Below, piece by piece: positions 1 through 5,144 of a DNA stretch of 6,557 nt (its first letter is position 1; every line of letters starts with the position of its first letter). A model generated the notes under the pieces. The model saw only the letters and a program-made list of their open reading frames with translations, was not told where the DNA came from and did not search any database. The translations under genes and the position numbers were made by a program. Origin of the DNA: an uncultured Bacteroidota bacterium (GTDB lineage: Bacteria > Bacteroidota > Bacteroidia > Chitinophagales > Chitinophagaceae); NCBI GenBank assembly GCA_903906615.1, contig CAIVKT010000471.1, positions 1-6,557 of the forward strand, in the 5' to 3' direction.

Positions 1-111
1 GACCGCAGCGAGGCATCTAAGAAAGGAAAACTGTACCGCTATCTCGTACAGAAAGGTTATGAGCGAGATATTGTTATTTCTATAATTAATGAGCATATTA
101 AAAAGAAGTAA
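1..111 (+). CDS. recX: RecX-like regulatory protein, C-terminal fragment (5' end outside window)
   Basis: An open frame enters from the left edge and ends with TAA at 109-111, giving 36 residues. The visible part includes KLYRYLVQKGYERDIVISII followed by a basic tail. The pattern of leucine, arginine, tyrosine-leucine, K/R-G-aromatic and then an amphipathic helix is typical of the last three-helix repeat of RecX proteins. RecX binds RecA filaments and limits recombinase and coprotease activity in the cytoplasm (family knowledge). With only 36 residues I cannot exclude another small helical protein. The next gene, apaG, starts 61 bp downstream behind its own likely promoter, so the two are probably not strictly co-transcribed. 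No terminator hairpin is evident after the stop. Confidence 0.65.
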   Translation, partial: DRSEASKKGKLYRYLVQKGYERDIVISIINEHIKKK

Positions 112-144
112 GTTGTTTTAACACACTTAGTAAAAGATTTTCCA

Positions 145-152
145 TATTTTTG
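145..152 (+). promoter_or_regulatory. Bacteroidota-type -7 promoter element for apaG
   Basis: TATTTTTG matches the Bacteroidota -7 consensus TAnnTTTG at every fixed position. It sits 20 bp before the apaG start, which would give a leader of roughly 10-15 nt. No good TTTG/TTG -33 element is seen at the usual 17-23 bp distance, so the call rests on the -7 box alone. Confidence 0.45.
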
Positions 153-172
153 CGGCTCTAAGTGATACAATT

Positions 173-559
173 ATGGTACAACAGGTAACAGAAGGAGTGA
201 ACATAATGGTAGAGACCTTTTACCAGGCCGGCCAGTCGAACCCGCTGACGAGCCAATACCTGTTTGCATACCGCATTACTATTGAGAACCTCACTATATA
301 TCCTGTAAAGCTCATCAGCCGGCACTGGCATATTATAGACAGCAATGGCACACACCGCGAAGTAGAGGGCGAGGGAGTAATAGGACAGCAACCAGTTATA
401 GGCCCCGGCGATAGTTACCGCTACACATCTGCTGCCAACCTGCAAAGCGATATGGGCAAAATGTATGGCAGCTACCTCATGGAAAACCTCTTCAACAAAA
501 AGAAGCTGCGCATAGCCATACCCGAATTTCAGCTGATCGTACCTGTTAAAATGAACTGA
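173..559 (+). CDS. apaG: ApaG (DUF525) protein
   Basis: The product has 128 residues, the usual length of ApaG. ApaG is a single-domain fibronectin-III-like beta-sandwich protein. It was linked to Co2+/Mg2+ tolerance and to the apaH locus in enterobacteria, but its biochemical role is still unclear (family knowledge). Hallmarks seen are FAYRITIEN (31-39), a strand ending SRHWHI (49-54), the glycine-rich loop GEGVIGQQPVIGPG (66-79, pattern GxGxxGxxP), YTSAANL (84-90) and GKMYGSYLM (95-103). The start at 173 is preferred over the internal ATG at 206 because the N-terminal TEGVNIMVETFYQ matches the start of the family. There is no clear Shine-Dalgarno sequence, as is usual in this phylum. The stop overlaps the next start by one base (TGATG), so the next gene is probably translationally coupled. 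Confidence 0.93.
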   Translation: MVQQVTEGVNIMVETFYQAGQSNPLTSQYLFAYRITIENLTIYPVKLISRHWHIIDSNGTHREVEGEGVIGQQPVIGPGDSYRYTSAANLQSDMGKMYGSYLMENLFNKKKLRIAIPEFQLIVPVKMN

Positions 560-924
560 TGATCATTGCACAACTGCACACTGCTATTGCCCGCAATTGG
601 TTTGCCGCGTTCAATGCGCAGGACCTGGAAGCGCTGCTGGCATTGTACGACGACAACGCAAAACATTACAGCCCCAAACTAAAGATACGCCAACCCGAGA
701 CCAACGGCCTGGTAACCGGTAAAGCCGCCCTGCGCGCCTGGTGGCAGGATGCCTTTGAGCGACTGCCCACACTGCGCTACACACCCACCACACTCACTGC
801 AAATGATGAGCGTGTATTCATGGAGTACATCCGCAGCGTAGAAAACGAACCCGACATGCTCATCGCCGAAGTTCTCGACATCAGCCATGGGCGCATCATT
901 GCATCGCGTGTATACCATGGGTGA
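559..924 (+). CDS. NTF2/SnoaL-like family protein
   Basis: The product has 121 residues, the length of a single NTF2-like cone domain. It opens with an amphipathic helix and the typical ARNWFAAFNAQDLEALLALY (11-30), followed by DDNAKHYSP (31-39), a GKAALRAWWQDAF helix (54-66) and strands ending in EVLDISHGRIIASRVYHG (104-121). This helix-strand order is that of the polyketide-cyclase-like SnoaL subgroup. Members range from small-molecule isomerases to proteins with no known activity, and no substrate can be assigned here. The start ATG shares one base with the apaG stop, indicating a two-gene operon and probable translational coupling. The gene converges on the minus-strand helicase across a 162-bp spacer. 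Confidence 0.85.
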   Translation: MIIAQLHTAIARNWFAAFNAQDLEALLALYDDNAKHYSPKLKIRQPETNGLVTGKAALRAWWQDAFERLPTLRYTPTTLTANDERVFMEYIRSVENEPDMLIAEVLDISHGRIIASRVYHG

Positions 925-943
925 TCGTGTAGGGTAAGGCCAC

Positions 944-1066
944 CACATAGCAGGCACATAGACCACATAGGTGTAGGCGTGATTGTTTCTATGTGCACTT
1001 GAAGATTGTGAGTAAAGACCATCCCGATAGCTATCGGGACTATGTTTTCTATGTGTCTCCTATCTG
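944..1066. repeat. CACATAG / CTATGTG heptamer repeats in a convergent spacer
   Basis: CACATAG occurs at 944-950, 955-961 and 964-970. Its reverse complement CTATGTG occurs at 989-995 and 1049-1055, with near copies CTATGTT (1040-1046) and CTATCTG (1060-1066). Forward copies can pair with reverse copies to form alternative stems around the 18-bp palindrome. The position between two converging genes suggests a role in ending transcription from both sides, but there is no strong T-run. Confidence 0.6.
1022..1039. repeat. 18-bp perfect palindrome TCCCGATAGCTATCGGGA
   Basis: The 9-bp arms TCCCGATAG and CTATCGGGA abut with no spacer. I recall this sequence as a frequent intergenic palindrome in Bacteroidota genomes (not checked). 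It lies between convergent genes and may act as a bidirectional transcription barrier. On the plus strand it is followed only by a weak T-rich stretch (TATGTTTTCT). Confidence 0.7.
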
Positions 1067-1086
1067 GTAGAAAAGCTCGCGCACAC

Positions 1087-2904
1087 TCACGCCGCATCTA
1101 TCTCCTTTTTCTTCTGCTTCAATTCATTCTCAAACACCTTCCATGTAATCGCCTGCTTGGCTACCTTGGTGAGTGTGCCCAGCGATATGATGTGCGCCGC
1201 AATAGTGTCTATCAGCGGCTGCAATACCTTGCCACTAAAATAATTTTTCGCTGCTGTTTTACGTTCGTCCAGTTGTGTGCCATCAAGGTTGGCCGCCAGT
1301 TGTTTTATCTGCCGCTGAAAATTCAGCGCGTGCTTTTCTGCATCCTGCAGGGCCTTAAATACATCGCCCTGTAGCTGCATATTTTGTTCCTTCGGGCCTG
1401 TTTTGCGTTTCAGCAATTCGGGTAGTAATTGCTCGGCCAGCGACACCAATGCCTCCAGCGAGAAGATCCTGCACAGCTTTGCTGCGTGGGCTTTTCGGCT
1501 GCTCTCTGCCAGCAGTTCTTCCAGCTCATCTTCATCGTTCTCCATCTGCGCAAAGTCTATGATGCGCTTGTCTACGATCACATTATCTATGTGCAGCTTG
1601 CTGCGCAGCACCAACCCTTCCAGCGCGGTGCAGCGGCTCAGCGCCACATACACCTGCCCGTGCGCGAAAGATTTATTAAGGTCTACAGCGGCCTTCTCTA
1701 AAGTAAGCCCCTGGCTCTTATGCACCGTTACCGCCCACGCCAGCCTTATGGGGTATTGCGTGAAGCTGCCACTTTCTTCCTGTTCTATTTCTCCCTTTTG
1801 TGTGTTCAGTGTGTAGCGCACATTCTTCCATGTCTCCAGCTCCAGCAGCAGGTCTTCGGGGTTGGCCACACCCGGAAAGCTGATCCATATACCCGAGTCA
1901 TCTATTGAGGATACCACACCTATCTTACCATTATAATAGCGGCGTGGCGTTTGCACATCGTTTTTTACAAACATCACCTGCGCGCCCTGCTTCAGGTGCA
2001 GCACCTCTTCCGTGGGCAGGTTCTTCGGGTTGAAGTCATTCGTAATTGTTCCACGAAAAACATGTGTGGGAGTGGTGAGCTGCTCCAGCTCCCGGCGGTT
2101 GATGTCGTCCGCAATATGGTTGTGTGTGGAGAGCACTATGCAGCCAGCCTCTGTTTGCGGCGCGGGGTTGTAGCGCCCGTTCAGCACATCCACATCTTCG
2201 GGCCATGTTTGCCCGCTGCGTATGCGGTTCAGTATATCTATGAATGCTTGTTCTTTTTGTCGGTATATTTTCTTCAGCTCTATGTACACTAATGGCTGCT
2301 CCTGTAGCGCCTTGGCCTCAAAAAAATAGGGGCTTGGATAGTAGTGGCGCAGTATCTCCCAGTCGGTATCGGTAGCTACGGGCGGCAACTGAAAAAGATC
2401 ACCGATGAATATTACCTGCACGCCGCCAAAAGGCTGCGCCCAGTTTTTGCGCACATGGCGCAGCACCAGGTCCATGCTGTCCAGCAGGTCGGCGCGTACC
2501 ATGCTCACCTCGTCTATGATCAGCAGTTGCAGCTTGCGCAGCAGCTTTAGTTTGGTATCGCGCAGGCGCAGGTTGGCCAGCAGCGAATGCTTATCCTGTG
2601 CGCCACCCTCCTGCCGCCCGAAGCCGCCCACAGTGCCGGGCACAAAAGGCCCGAAGGGCAGCTGCAAAAAAGAATGTATCGTTTCGCCGCCCGCATTAAT
2701 GGCCGCCACGCCTGTAGGGGCTACCACCGCGCACTGTTTGCGGGTGTGCGTGCATATATATTTCAGGAAGGTCGTCTTGCCCGTGCCTGCCCGCCCGGTA
2801 AGGAACAGGTGTTCATCAGTATCCTCCACAAAAGCCACCGCCCGCCTGAAGGTTTCATTCGTGGCATCAAAGGTTTCTGTGGGGAGTACTGCGTTATTGC
2901 TCAT
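1087..2904 (-). CDS. PIF1-like superfamily 1B DNA helicase
   Basis: The product has 605 residues. PIF1-family enzymes are ATP-driven 5'-3' DNA helicases acting in genome maintenance (family knowledge). All core motifs are visible in order: Walker A GRAGTGKTT (37-45), motif Ia VVAPTGVAAINAGGETIHSF (60-79), Walker B LLIIDEVSMV (127-136), motif III GDLFQLPPV (168-176), KIYRQ (212-216), LKQGAQVMFVKND (304-316), the 2B/motif V block AVTVHKSQGLTLEKAAVDL (391-409) and motif VI QVYVALSRCTALEGLVL (417-433). Residues from about 455 to 605 form a charged, helix-rich C-terminal extension, including EDELEELLAESSRKAHAAK, which I cannot assign. The start ATG (2902-2904) precedes a conserved-looking N-terminus and has no strong Shine-Dalgarno sequence. 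I see no broken motif. The gene is divergent from the kinase gene and convergent with the NTF2-like gene, so it is probably a single transcription unit. Confidence 0.93.
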   Translation of the reverse strand: MSNNAVLPTETFDATNETFRRAVAFVEDTDEHLFLTGRAGTGKTTFLKYICTHTRKQCAVVAPTGVAAINAGGETIHSFLQLPFGPFVPGTVGGFGRQEGGAQDKHSLLANLRLRDTKLKLLRKLQLLIIDEVSMVRADLLDSMDLVLRHVRKNWAQPFGGVQVIFIGDLFQLPPVATDTDWEILRHYYPSPYFFEAKALQEQPLVYIELKKIYRQKEQAFIDILNRIRSGQTWPEDVDVLNGRYNPAPQTEAGCIVLSTHNHIADDINRRELEQLTTPTHVFRGTITNDFNPKNLPTEEVLHLKQGAQVMFVKNDVQTPRRYYNGKIGVVSSIDDSGIWISFPGVANPEDLLLELETWKNVRYTLNTQKGEIEQEESGSFTQYPIRLAWAVTVHKSQGLTLEKAAVDLNKSFAHGQVYVALSRCTALEGLVLRSKLHIDNVIVDKRIIDFAQMENDEDELEELLAESSRKAHAAKLCRIFSLEALVSLAEQLLPELLKRKTGPKEQNMQLQGDVFKALQDAEKHALNFQRQIKQLAANLDGTQLDERKTAAKNYFSGKVLQPLIDTIAAHIISLGTLTKVAKQAITWKVFENELKQKKKEIDAA

Positions 2905-2924
2905 TTCTTATCCGTATTTTTTAT

Positions 2925-3010
2925 TTTTTGCGCACCGCTAATTGCTGAGATTGATAATCAACTACTTGTATGTTTTGGTGTTGGTAATTTTTGCTACATT
3001 TTTGCGCACC
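2925..3010. repeat. 12-bp direct repeat TTTTTGCGCACC (2925-2936 and 2999-3010)
   Basis: Two exact copies lie 74 bp apart in the spacer upstream of the helicase gene. Between them is the 11-bp palindrome TTGATAATCAA (2951-2961). The arrangement could mark regulator sites for the minus-strand helicase promoter. I could not place a convincing -7/-33 pair for that promoter. Confidence 0.4.
2974..3002 (+). promoter_or_regulatory. Possible plus-strand promoter in the divergent spacer
   Basis: TTTG at 2974-2977 is followed after 17 bp by TACATTTT (2995-3002), which fits TAnnTTTG except for its last base. It could drive a transcript ending at the terminator at 3208-3236. The region is T-rich, so a chance match is likely enough to keep confidence low. 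Confidence 0.25.
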
Positions 3011-3029
3011 TGTGCAAGATCTTTGCACA
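3011..3029. promoter_or_regulatory. Operator-like inverted repeat TGTGCAA-N5-TTGCACA
   Basis: There are 7-bp perfect arms at 3011-3017 and 3023-3029 around GATCT. The symmetry and one-turn spacing resemble a dimeric regulator site. It sits about 110 bp upstream of the helicase start and abuts one copy of the TTTTTGCGCACC direct repeat. No regulator can be named. Confidence 0.35.
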
Positions 3030-3044
3030 AGTAAAAACCCCAAA

Positions 3045-3056
3045 CCCCTAAAGGGG
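3045..3056. repeat. CCCCTAAAGGGG palindromic element
   Basis: CCCC-TAAA-GGGG forms a short GC stem, flanked by AAACCCC on the left and CTTCCCC on the right. I recall this element as very common between genes in Bacteroidota. It may be a weak terminator or a spacer repeat. It is one reason for the phylum assignment. Confidence 0.5.
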
Positions 3057-3104
3057 CTTCCCCTCATTTCCTACGAAGACGCATTCAATGTGTCTCCACG
3101 GTAT

Positions 3105-3143
3105 AAAGGTCGTATGATAAAATGAAAGTGTAAAAACGAATTT
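3105..3143 (+). repeat. Copy A of a 39-40 nt dispersed repeat carrying a gene-tail remnant
   Basis: This stretch matches 6057-6096 at 35 of 39 positions with one inserted base. The core GATAAAATGAAAGTGT is identical in both. Both copies contain TGA in the same relative frame. Here the frame upstream reads SYEDAFNVSPRYKGRMIK-stop (stop 3123-3125), while the other copy ends KGGKGRWIK-stop in a real ORF. The frame is open only from 2988 and has no convincing start or upstream domain, so this copy could be the 3' remnant of a decayed gene. Confidence 0.5.
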
Positions 3144-3200
3144 CTATGACAGCGCGCTATCTGCGCTATCATAGACGTGTAGGCGTCTATCATAGAAATT
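3139..3200 (+). ncRNA. Nested inverted repeats: candidate structured RNA with alternative folds
   Basis: An outer 11-bp stem pairs AATTTCTATGA (3139-3149) with TCATAGAAATT (3190-3200). Inside it are AGCGC/GCGCT (3151-3155, 3163-3167) and ATAGACG/CGTCTAT (3171-3177, 3184-3190), which together make a three-way junction. An alternative hairpin pairs TCTATGA-c-AGCGC (3143-3155) with GCGCT-a-TCATAGA (3163-3175), 12 bp with one C/A mismatch, and excludes the outer stem. An intrinsic terminator follows 8 nt later. It could be a small RNA, a leader of the kinase mRNA, or a REP-like palindromic DNA element. Both strands would fold, so orientation is inferred from the terminator. Confidence 0.4.
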
Positions 3201-3207
3201 AATAAGC

Positions 3208-3236
3208 ACGCCTGGCGCGGGTTCAGGTGTTTTTTT
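3208..3236 (+). terminator. Intrinsic terminator without an upstream gene
   Basis: The stem ACGCCTG (3208-3214) / CAGGTGT (3224-3230) has one G-U pair and a 9-nt loop. A run of seven T (3230-3236) follows. The nearest plus-strand gene upstream is the NTF2-like gene, more than 2 kb away behind an opposing gene. The terminator therefore implies a short transcript starting within the spacer, or is left over from a lost gene, or attenuates the kinase mRNA (start at 3413). Confidence 0.5.
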
Positions 3237-3376
3237 GGGGCGTGCCGGAAGGAAGTGTTTGAAAGGGCCAGGATGAGGGGAATAAGAGGGATGTATAGGA
3301 TGTGTTTTAAATGGGTTGGGCGGCATTCGCAAAGGCCATTTTTTGTTGGCAGTCAACCACATACGTCCCGTGGCAT

Positions 3377-3397
3377 AATAATTTATTTCAAATTATT
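3377..3397. repeat. AT-rich inverted repeat before the histidine kinase
   Basis: AATAATTT (3377-3384) and AAATTATT (3390-3397) are perfect 8-bp arms around ATTTC, ending 15 bp before the kinase ATG. It may be an operator or simply an AT-rich 5' leader hairpin. No Shine-Dalgarno sequence lies between it and the start. Confidence 0.35.
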
Positions 3398-3412
3398 ACC
3401 AACACACACCCT

Positions 3413-4126
3413 ATGAGTACTAGCCCCGATAATTACGAAAATAAAATAAAGCGCCTGCGGGAGTTCAACCTGATGATAGCCCACAACCTGCGCGGGGGTA
3501 TATTCAACATAAGGCAGCTCACCGAATTGCTGATAGATAAAAAGACGACCAAAGACCAGGTGAAGAAAACAAGTCTGGAAATAAGCGAAGGCCTGCAACA
3601 CATACACGATAGCAGCACCGCCCTCTTAGATGCCCTGGCCCTGCTGATGGAGGTAACCAATATTCACATTAACGACAATCTGAAATACGAAAAGTGCGAC
3701 ATAGCGGAAACTGTCCGCAATATTATGAGCCAGCTGCACCTTATTGTAGCCCGCAGAAACGCGGAGATAGAGCTGAACCTGAACGTATCGCACATACCCT
3801 ACCCCTGCGCCTACATGGAAAGCATACTCTACAACCTCATCAGCAACGCACTTAAATATGCCAAAGACGATGTGGCGGCTAAAATAAAAATAAGCACCTA
3901 CCGCACACACAACAGGACCTACCTGCAGGTAAAAGATAACGGCATAGGTATAGACCTTACAAAATACGGCTCAAAAGTCTTCGGGCTGAATGCCGTCTTT
4001 CATAAAGGATATGAAAGCAAGGGCATTGGCCTCTACCTCACCAAAACACAGATCGAATCTCTGGGCGGCACCATCAGCGTACAAAGCGAGGTGAACAAGG
4101 GCAGCGAGTTTACGGTTGTATTTTAA
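3413..4126 (+). CDS. Short sensor-less histidine kinase
   Basis: The product has 237 residues. It is a cytoplasmic two-component-type kinase that would autophosphorylate a histidine and pass the phosphate to a response regulator (family knowledge). The HisKA-like dimerisation helix carries FNLMIAHNLRGG (18-29) with the phospho-acceptor His24. The HATPase domain follows, with N-box ESILYNLISNALKYA (136-150, Asn141 and Asn145), G1 box VKDNGIGID (173-181) and G2 box SKGIGLYLTK (202-211), ending GSEFTVVF. There is no transmembrane, PAS or receiver domain, and the H-box has HNLRGG where related proteins usually have HNLRGP. I chose the ATG at 3413. The frame stays open back to an ATG at 3311, but those 34 extra residues are not kinase-like and cover spacer sequence. 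No response regulator is adjacent, so it is an orphan here. Confidence 0.88.
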   Translation: MSTSPDNYENKIKRLREFNLMIAHNLRGGIFNIRQLTELLIDKKTTKDQVKKTSLEISEGLQHIHDSSTALLDALALLMEVTNIHINDNLKYEKCDIAETVRNIMSQLHLIVARRNAEIELNLNVSHIPYPCAYMESILYNLISNALKYAKDDVAAKIKISTYRTHNRTYLQVKDNGIGIDLTKYGSKVFGLNAVFHKGYESKGIGLYLTKTQIESLGGTISVQSEVNKGSEFTVVF

Positions 4127-4218
4127 AGGTGGATCAGCGATTGTCAATCCTCGCCGCCTGGTCCTCCCCGGCAAGGGCATAGAAGTCTATTTTATGTAAT
4201 GCGAAAAGTGAAAAAGAG

Positions 4219-4232
4219 TTGTAAATTCACAA
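4219..4232. promoter_or_regulatory. Operator-like palindrome upstream of dinD
   Basis: TTGTAAATTCACAA is a 14-bp palindrome with one mismatched pair: TTGT and ACAA arms around a self-complementary AATT centre. It ends 33 bp before the dinD ATG, in promoter territory. Since dinD is damage-induced in E. coli, this is the best candidate in the window for an SOS-type or other repressor site. It does not match the E. coli LexA box (CTG-N10-CAG), so no regulator is named. Confidence 0.35.
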
Positions 4233-4265
4233 TAACAAACCACTACTGCTCAGAAAGTATTAAAA

Positions 4266-5108
4266 ATGAAGAGAGAACAAATAGAAGAACTGCTACAACA
4301 ATTTGAGGCAGTATGCCATGACATAAAAGGAATCGAATGTTGGAGTGCAAGGGAATTGCAATCTATATTAGGTTATAGTAAATGGGACAATTTCATTAAG
4401 GTAATAGAAAAAGCTAAAATTGCCTGTGAAAGCAGTGGCATAGCGGTTTCTGACCATTTTCCCGACATCGGGAAAATGGTCAGTTTAGGAAGCCAATCAC
4501 AACGCGAAGTTGCCGACATTGCCCTCACACGCTACGCCTGTTACCTGATTGCCCAGAATGGCGACCCATCAAAACCGGAGATCGCATTCGCGCAAACATA
4601 TTTTGCAGTGCAGACCCGTAAGCAGGAGATCATAGAACAGCGCCTGCTGGATGTGGCAAGGGTAACGGCAAGAGAAAAACTATCTAAGTCGGAGAAGAAA
4701 CTATCCGGCCTTATCTATGAGCGCGGTGTAGACGATAAGGGGTTTGCCAATATCCGCAGTAAAGGCGACCAGGCATTGTTTGGCGGCTTCAGTACTCAGG
4801 ATATGAAACGGAAGCTGGGTGTACCGGATAGCAGACCACTGGCAGATTTTCTGCCAACACTTACCATAAAAGCAAAAGACTTTGCTACTGAGCTTACCAG
4901 CCATAATGTAGTGGAGAAAAGCCTGAGCGGAGAAAGTGATATATCGGCAGAGCATGTAGATAATAACCTGGCAGTACGGAAAATGCTGTACGAAAGAGGT
5001 GTAAGGCCGGAAACTCTGCCGCCGGGCGCAGATGTAAGTAAGCTGAAACGCAAGTTGGAAACTGATAATAAGAATGTGCTGAAAGACGCTAAGAAAAAAG
5101 GGAAATAG
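4266..5108 (+). CDS. dinD: DNA damage-inducible protein D
   Basis: The product has 280 residues, close to the 274 of E. coli DinD. In E. coli dinD is LexA-controlled and its product inhibits RecA filament growth and strand exchange (established). Conserved parts seen are WSARELQSILGYSKWDNF (26-43, a Bro-N-like region), GSQSQREVADIALTRYACYL (75-94) followed by IAQNGDPSKPEIAFAQTYFA (95-114), QTRKQEIIEQRL (116-127), LYERGVRPETLPP (241-253) and a lysine-rich end. YERGV occurs twice (151-155 and 242-246). The start ATG is well placed, with an A-rich leader and an operator-like palindrome upstream. The gene follows the kinase by 139 bp and precedes the DUF1801 gene by 64 bp. The coding sequence contains a perfect 34-bp inverted repeat at residues 62-73. 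No frameshift is seen. Confidence 0.92.
   Translation: MKREQIEELLQQFEAVCHDIKGIECWSARELQSILGYSKWDNFIKVIEKAKIACESSGIAVSDHFPDIGKMVSLGSQSQREVADIALTRYACYLIAQNGDPSKPEIAFAQTYFAVQTRKQEIIEQRLLDVARVTAREKLSKSEKKLSGLIYERGVDDKGFANIRSKGDQALFGGFSTQDMKRKLGVPDSRPLADFLPTLTIKAKDFATELTSHNVVEKSLSGESDISAEHVDNNLAVRKMLYERGVRPETLPPGADVSKLKRKLETDNKNVLKDAKKKGK
4450..4483. repeat. 34-bp perfect inverted repeat inside dinD
   Basis: The arm CTGACCATTTTCCCGA (4450-4465) and its exact reverse complement TCGGGAAAATGGTCAG (4468-4483) flank a CA dinucleotide. It encodes part of SDHFPDIGKMVS, which looks like normal DinD sequence, so the palindrome is compatible with the conserved residues. Its centre TCCCGA-CA-TCGGGA shares both half-sites with the intergenic palindrome at 1022-1039. 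As mRNA it would be a very stable hairpin. As DNA it could form a cruciform or a binding site. Confidence 0.85.
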
Positions 5109-5144
5109 GCATGCCACTTGGTGTTTCTTCTGTACAACCATGCC
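5108..5144 (+). repeat. Weak inverted repeat after the dinD stop
   Basis: GGCATG (5108-5113) and CATGCC (5139-5144) are 6-bp arms. Inside them, TGGTGT and ACAACCA can pair with one bulge. There is no T-run, so it is at best a weak or Rho-assisted terminator of dinD. Confidence 0.25.

Noticed and set aside
944..1066. CRISPR array
   Set aside because: The repeats are 7 bp, occur in both orientations and are irregularly spaced. No 25-40 bp repeats with uniform spacers exist in the window.
1403..2941. Several long plus-strand open frames (for example 1403-1816, 2405-2941, 2587-3051)
   Set aside because: They lie opposite the intact helicase gene and are rich in Ser, Cys and Arg with no recognisable domain, so they are antisense shadows.
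3139..3200. tRNA-like cloverleaf
   Set aside because: The length and three stems are suggestive, but there is no T-loop TTCRA, no CCA-ready acceptor stem and no 7-bp acceptor plus 5-bp anticodon geometry.
3206..3245. Antiterminator pairing GCACGCC (3206-3212) with GGCGTGC (3239-3245)
   Set aside because: The pairing excludes the terminator stem, but its right arm is transcribed after the T-run, so it could not act in time as an antiterminator on the plus strand.
3144..3362. 72-codon minus-strand ORF in the divergent spacer
   Set aside because: It is Pro/Lys-rich, has no domain and runs through the stem-loop and terminator, which explain the sequence better.
3311..3412. In-frame N-terminal extension of the histidine kinase from ATG 3311
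   Set aside because: The 34 extra residues are not kinase-like, include Trp/Cys-rich random-looking sequence and cover an AT-rich inverted repeat. The ATG at 3413 begins a normal short helix before the H-box.
4179..4190. ATAGA-AG-TCTAT followed by TTTTATG as a kinase terminator
   Set aside because: The stem is only 5 bp and AT-rich with a 2-nt loop, too weak to call.
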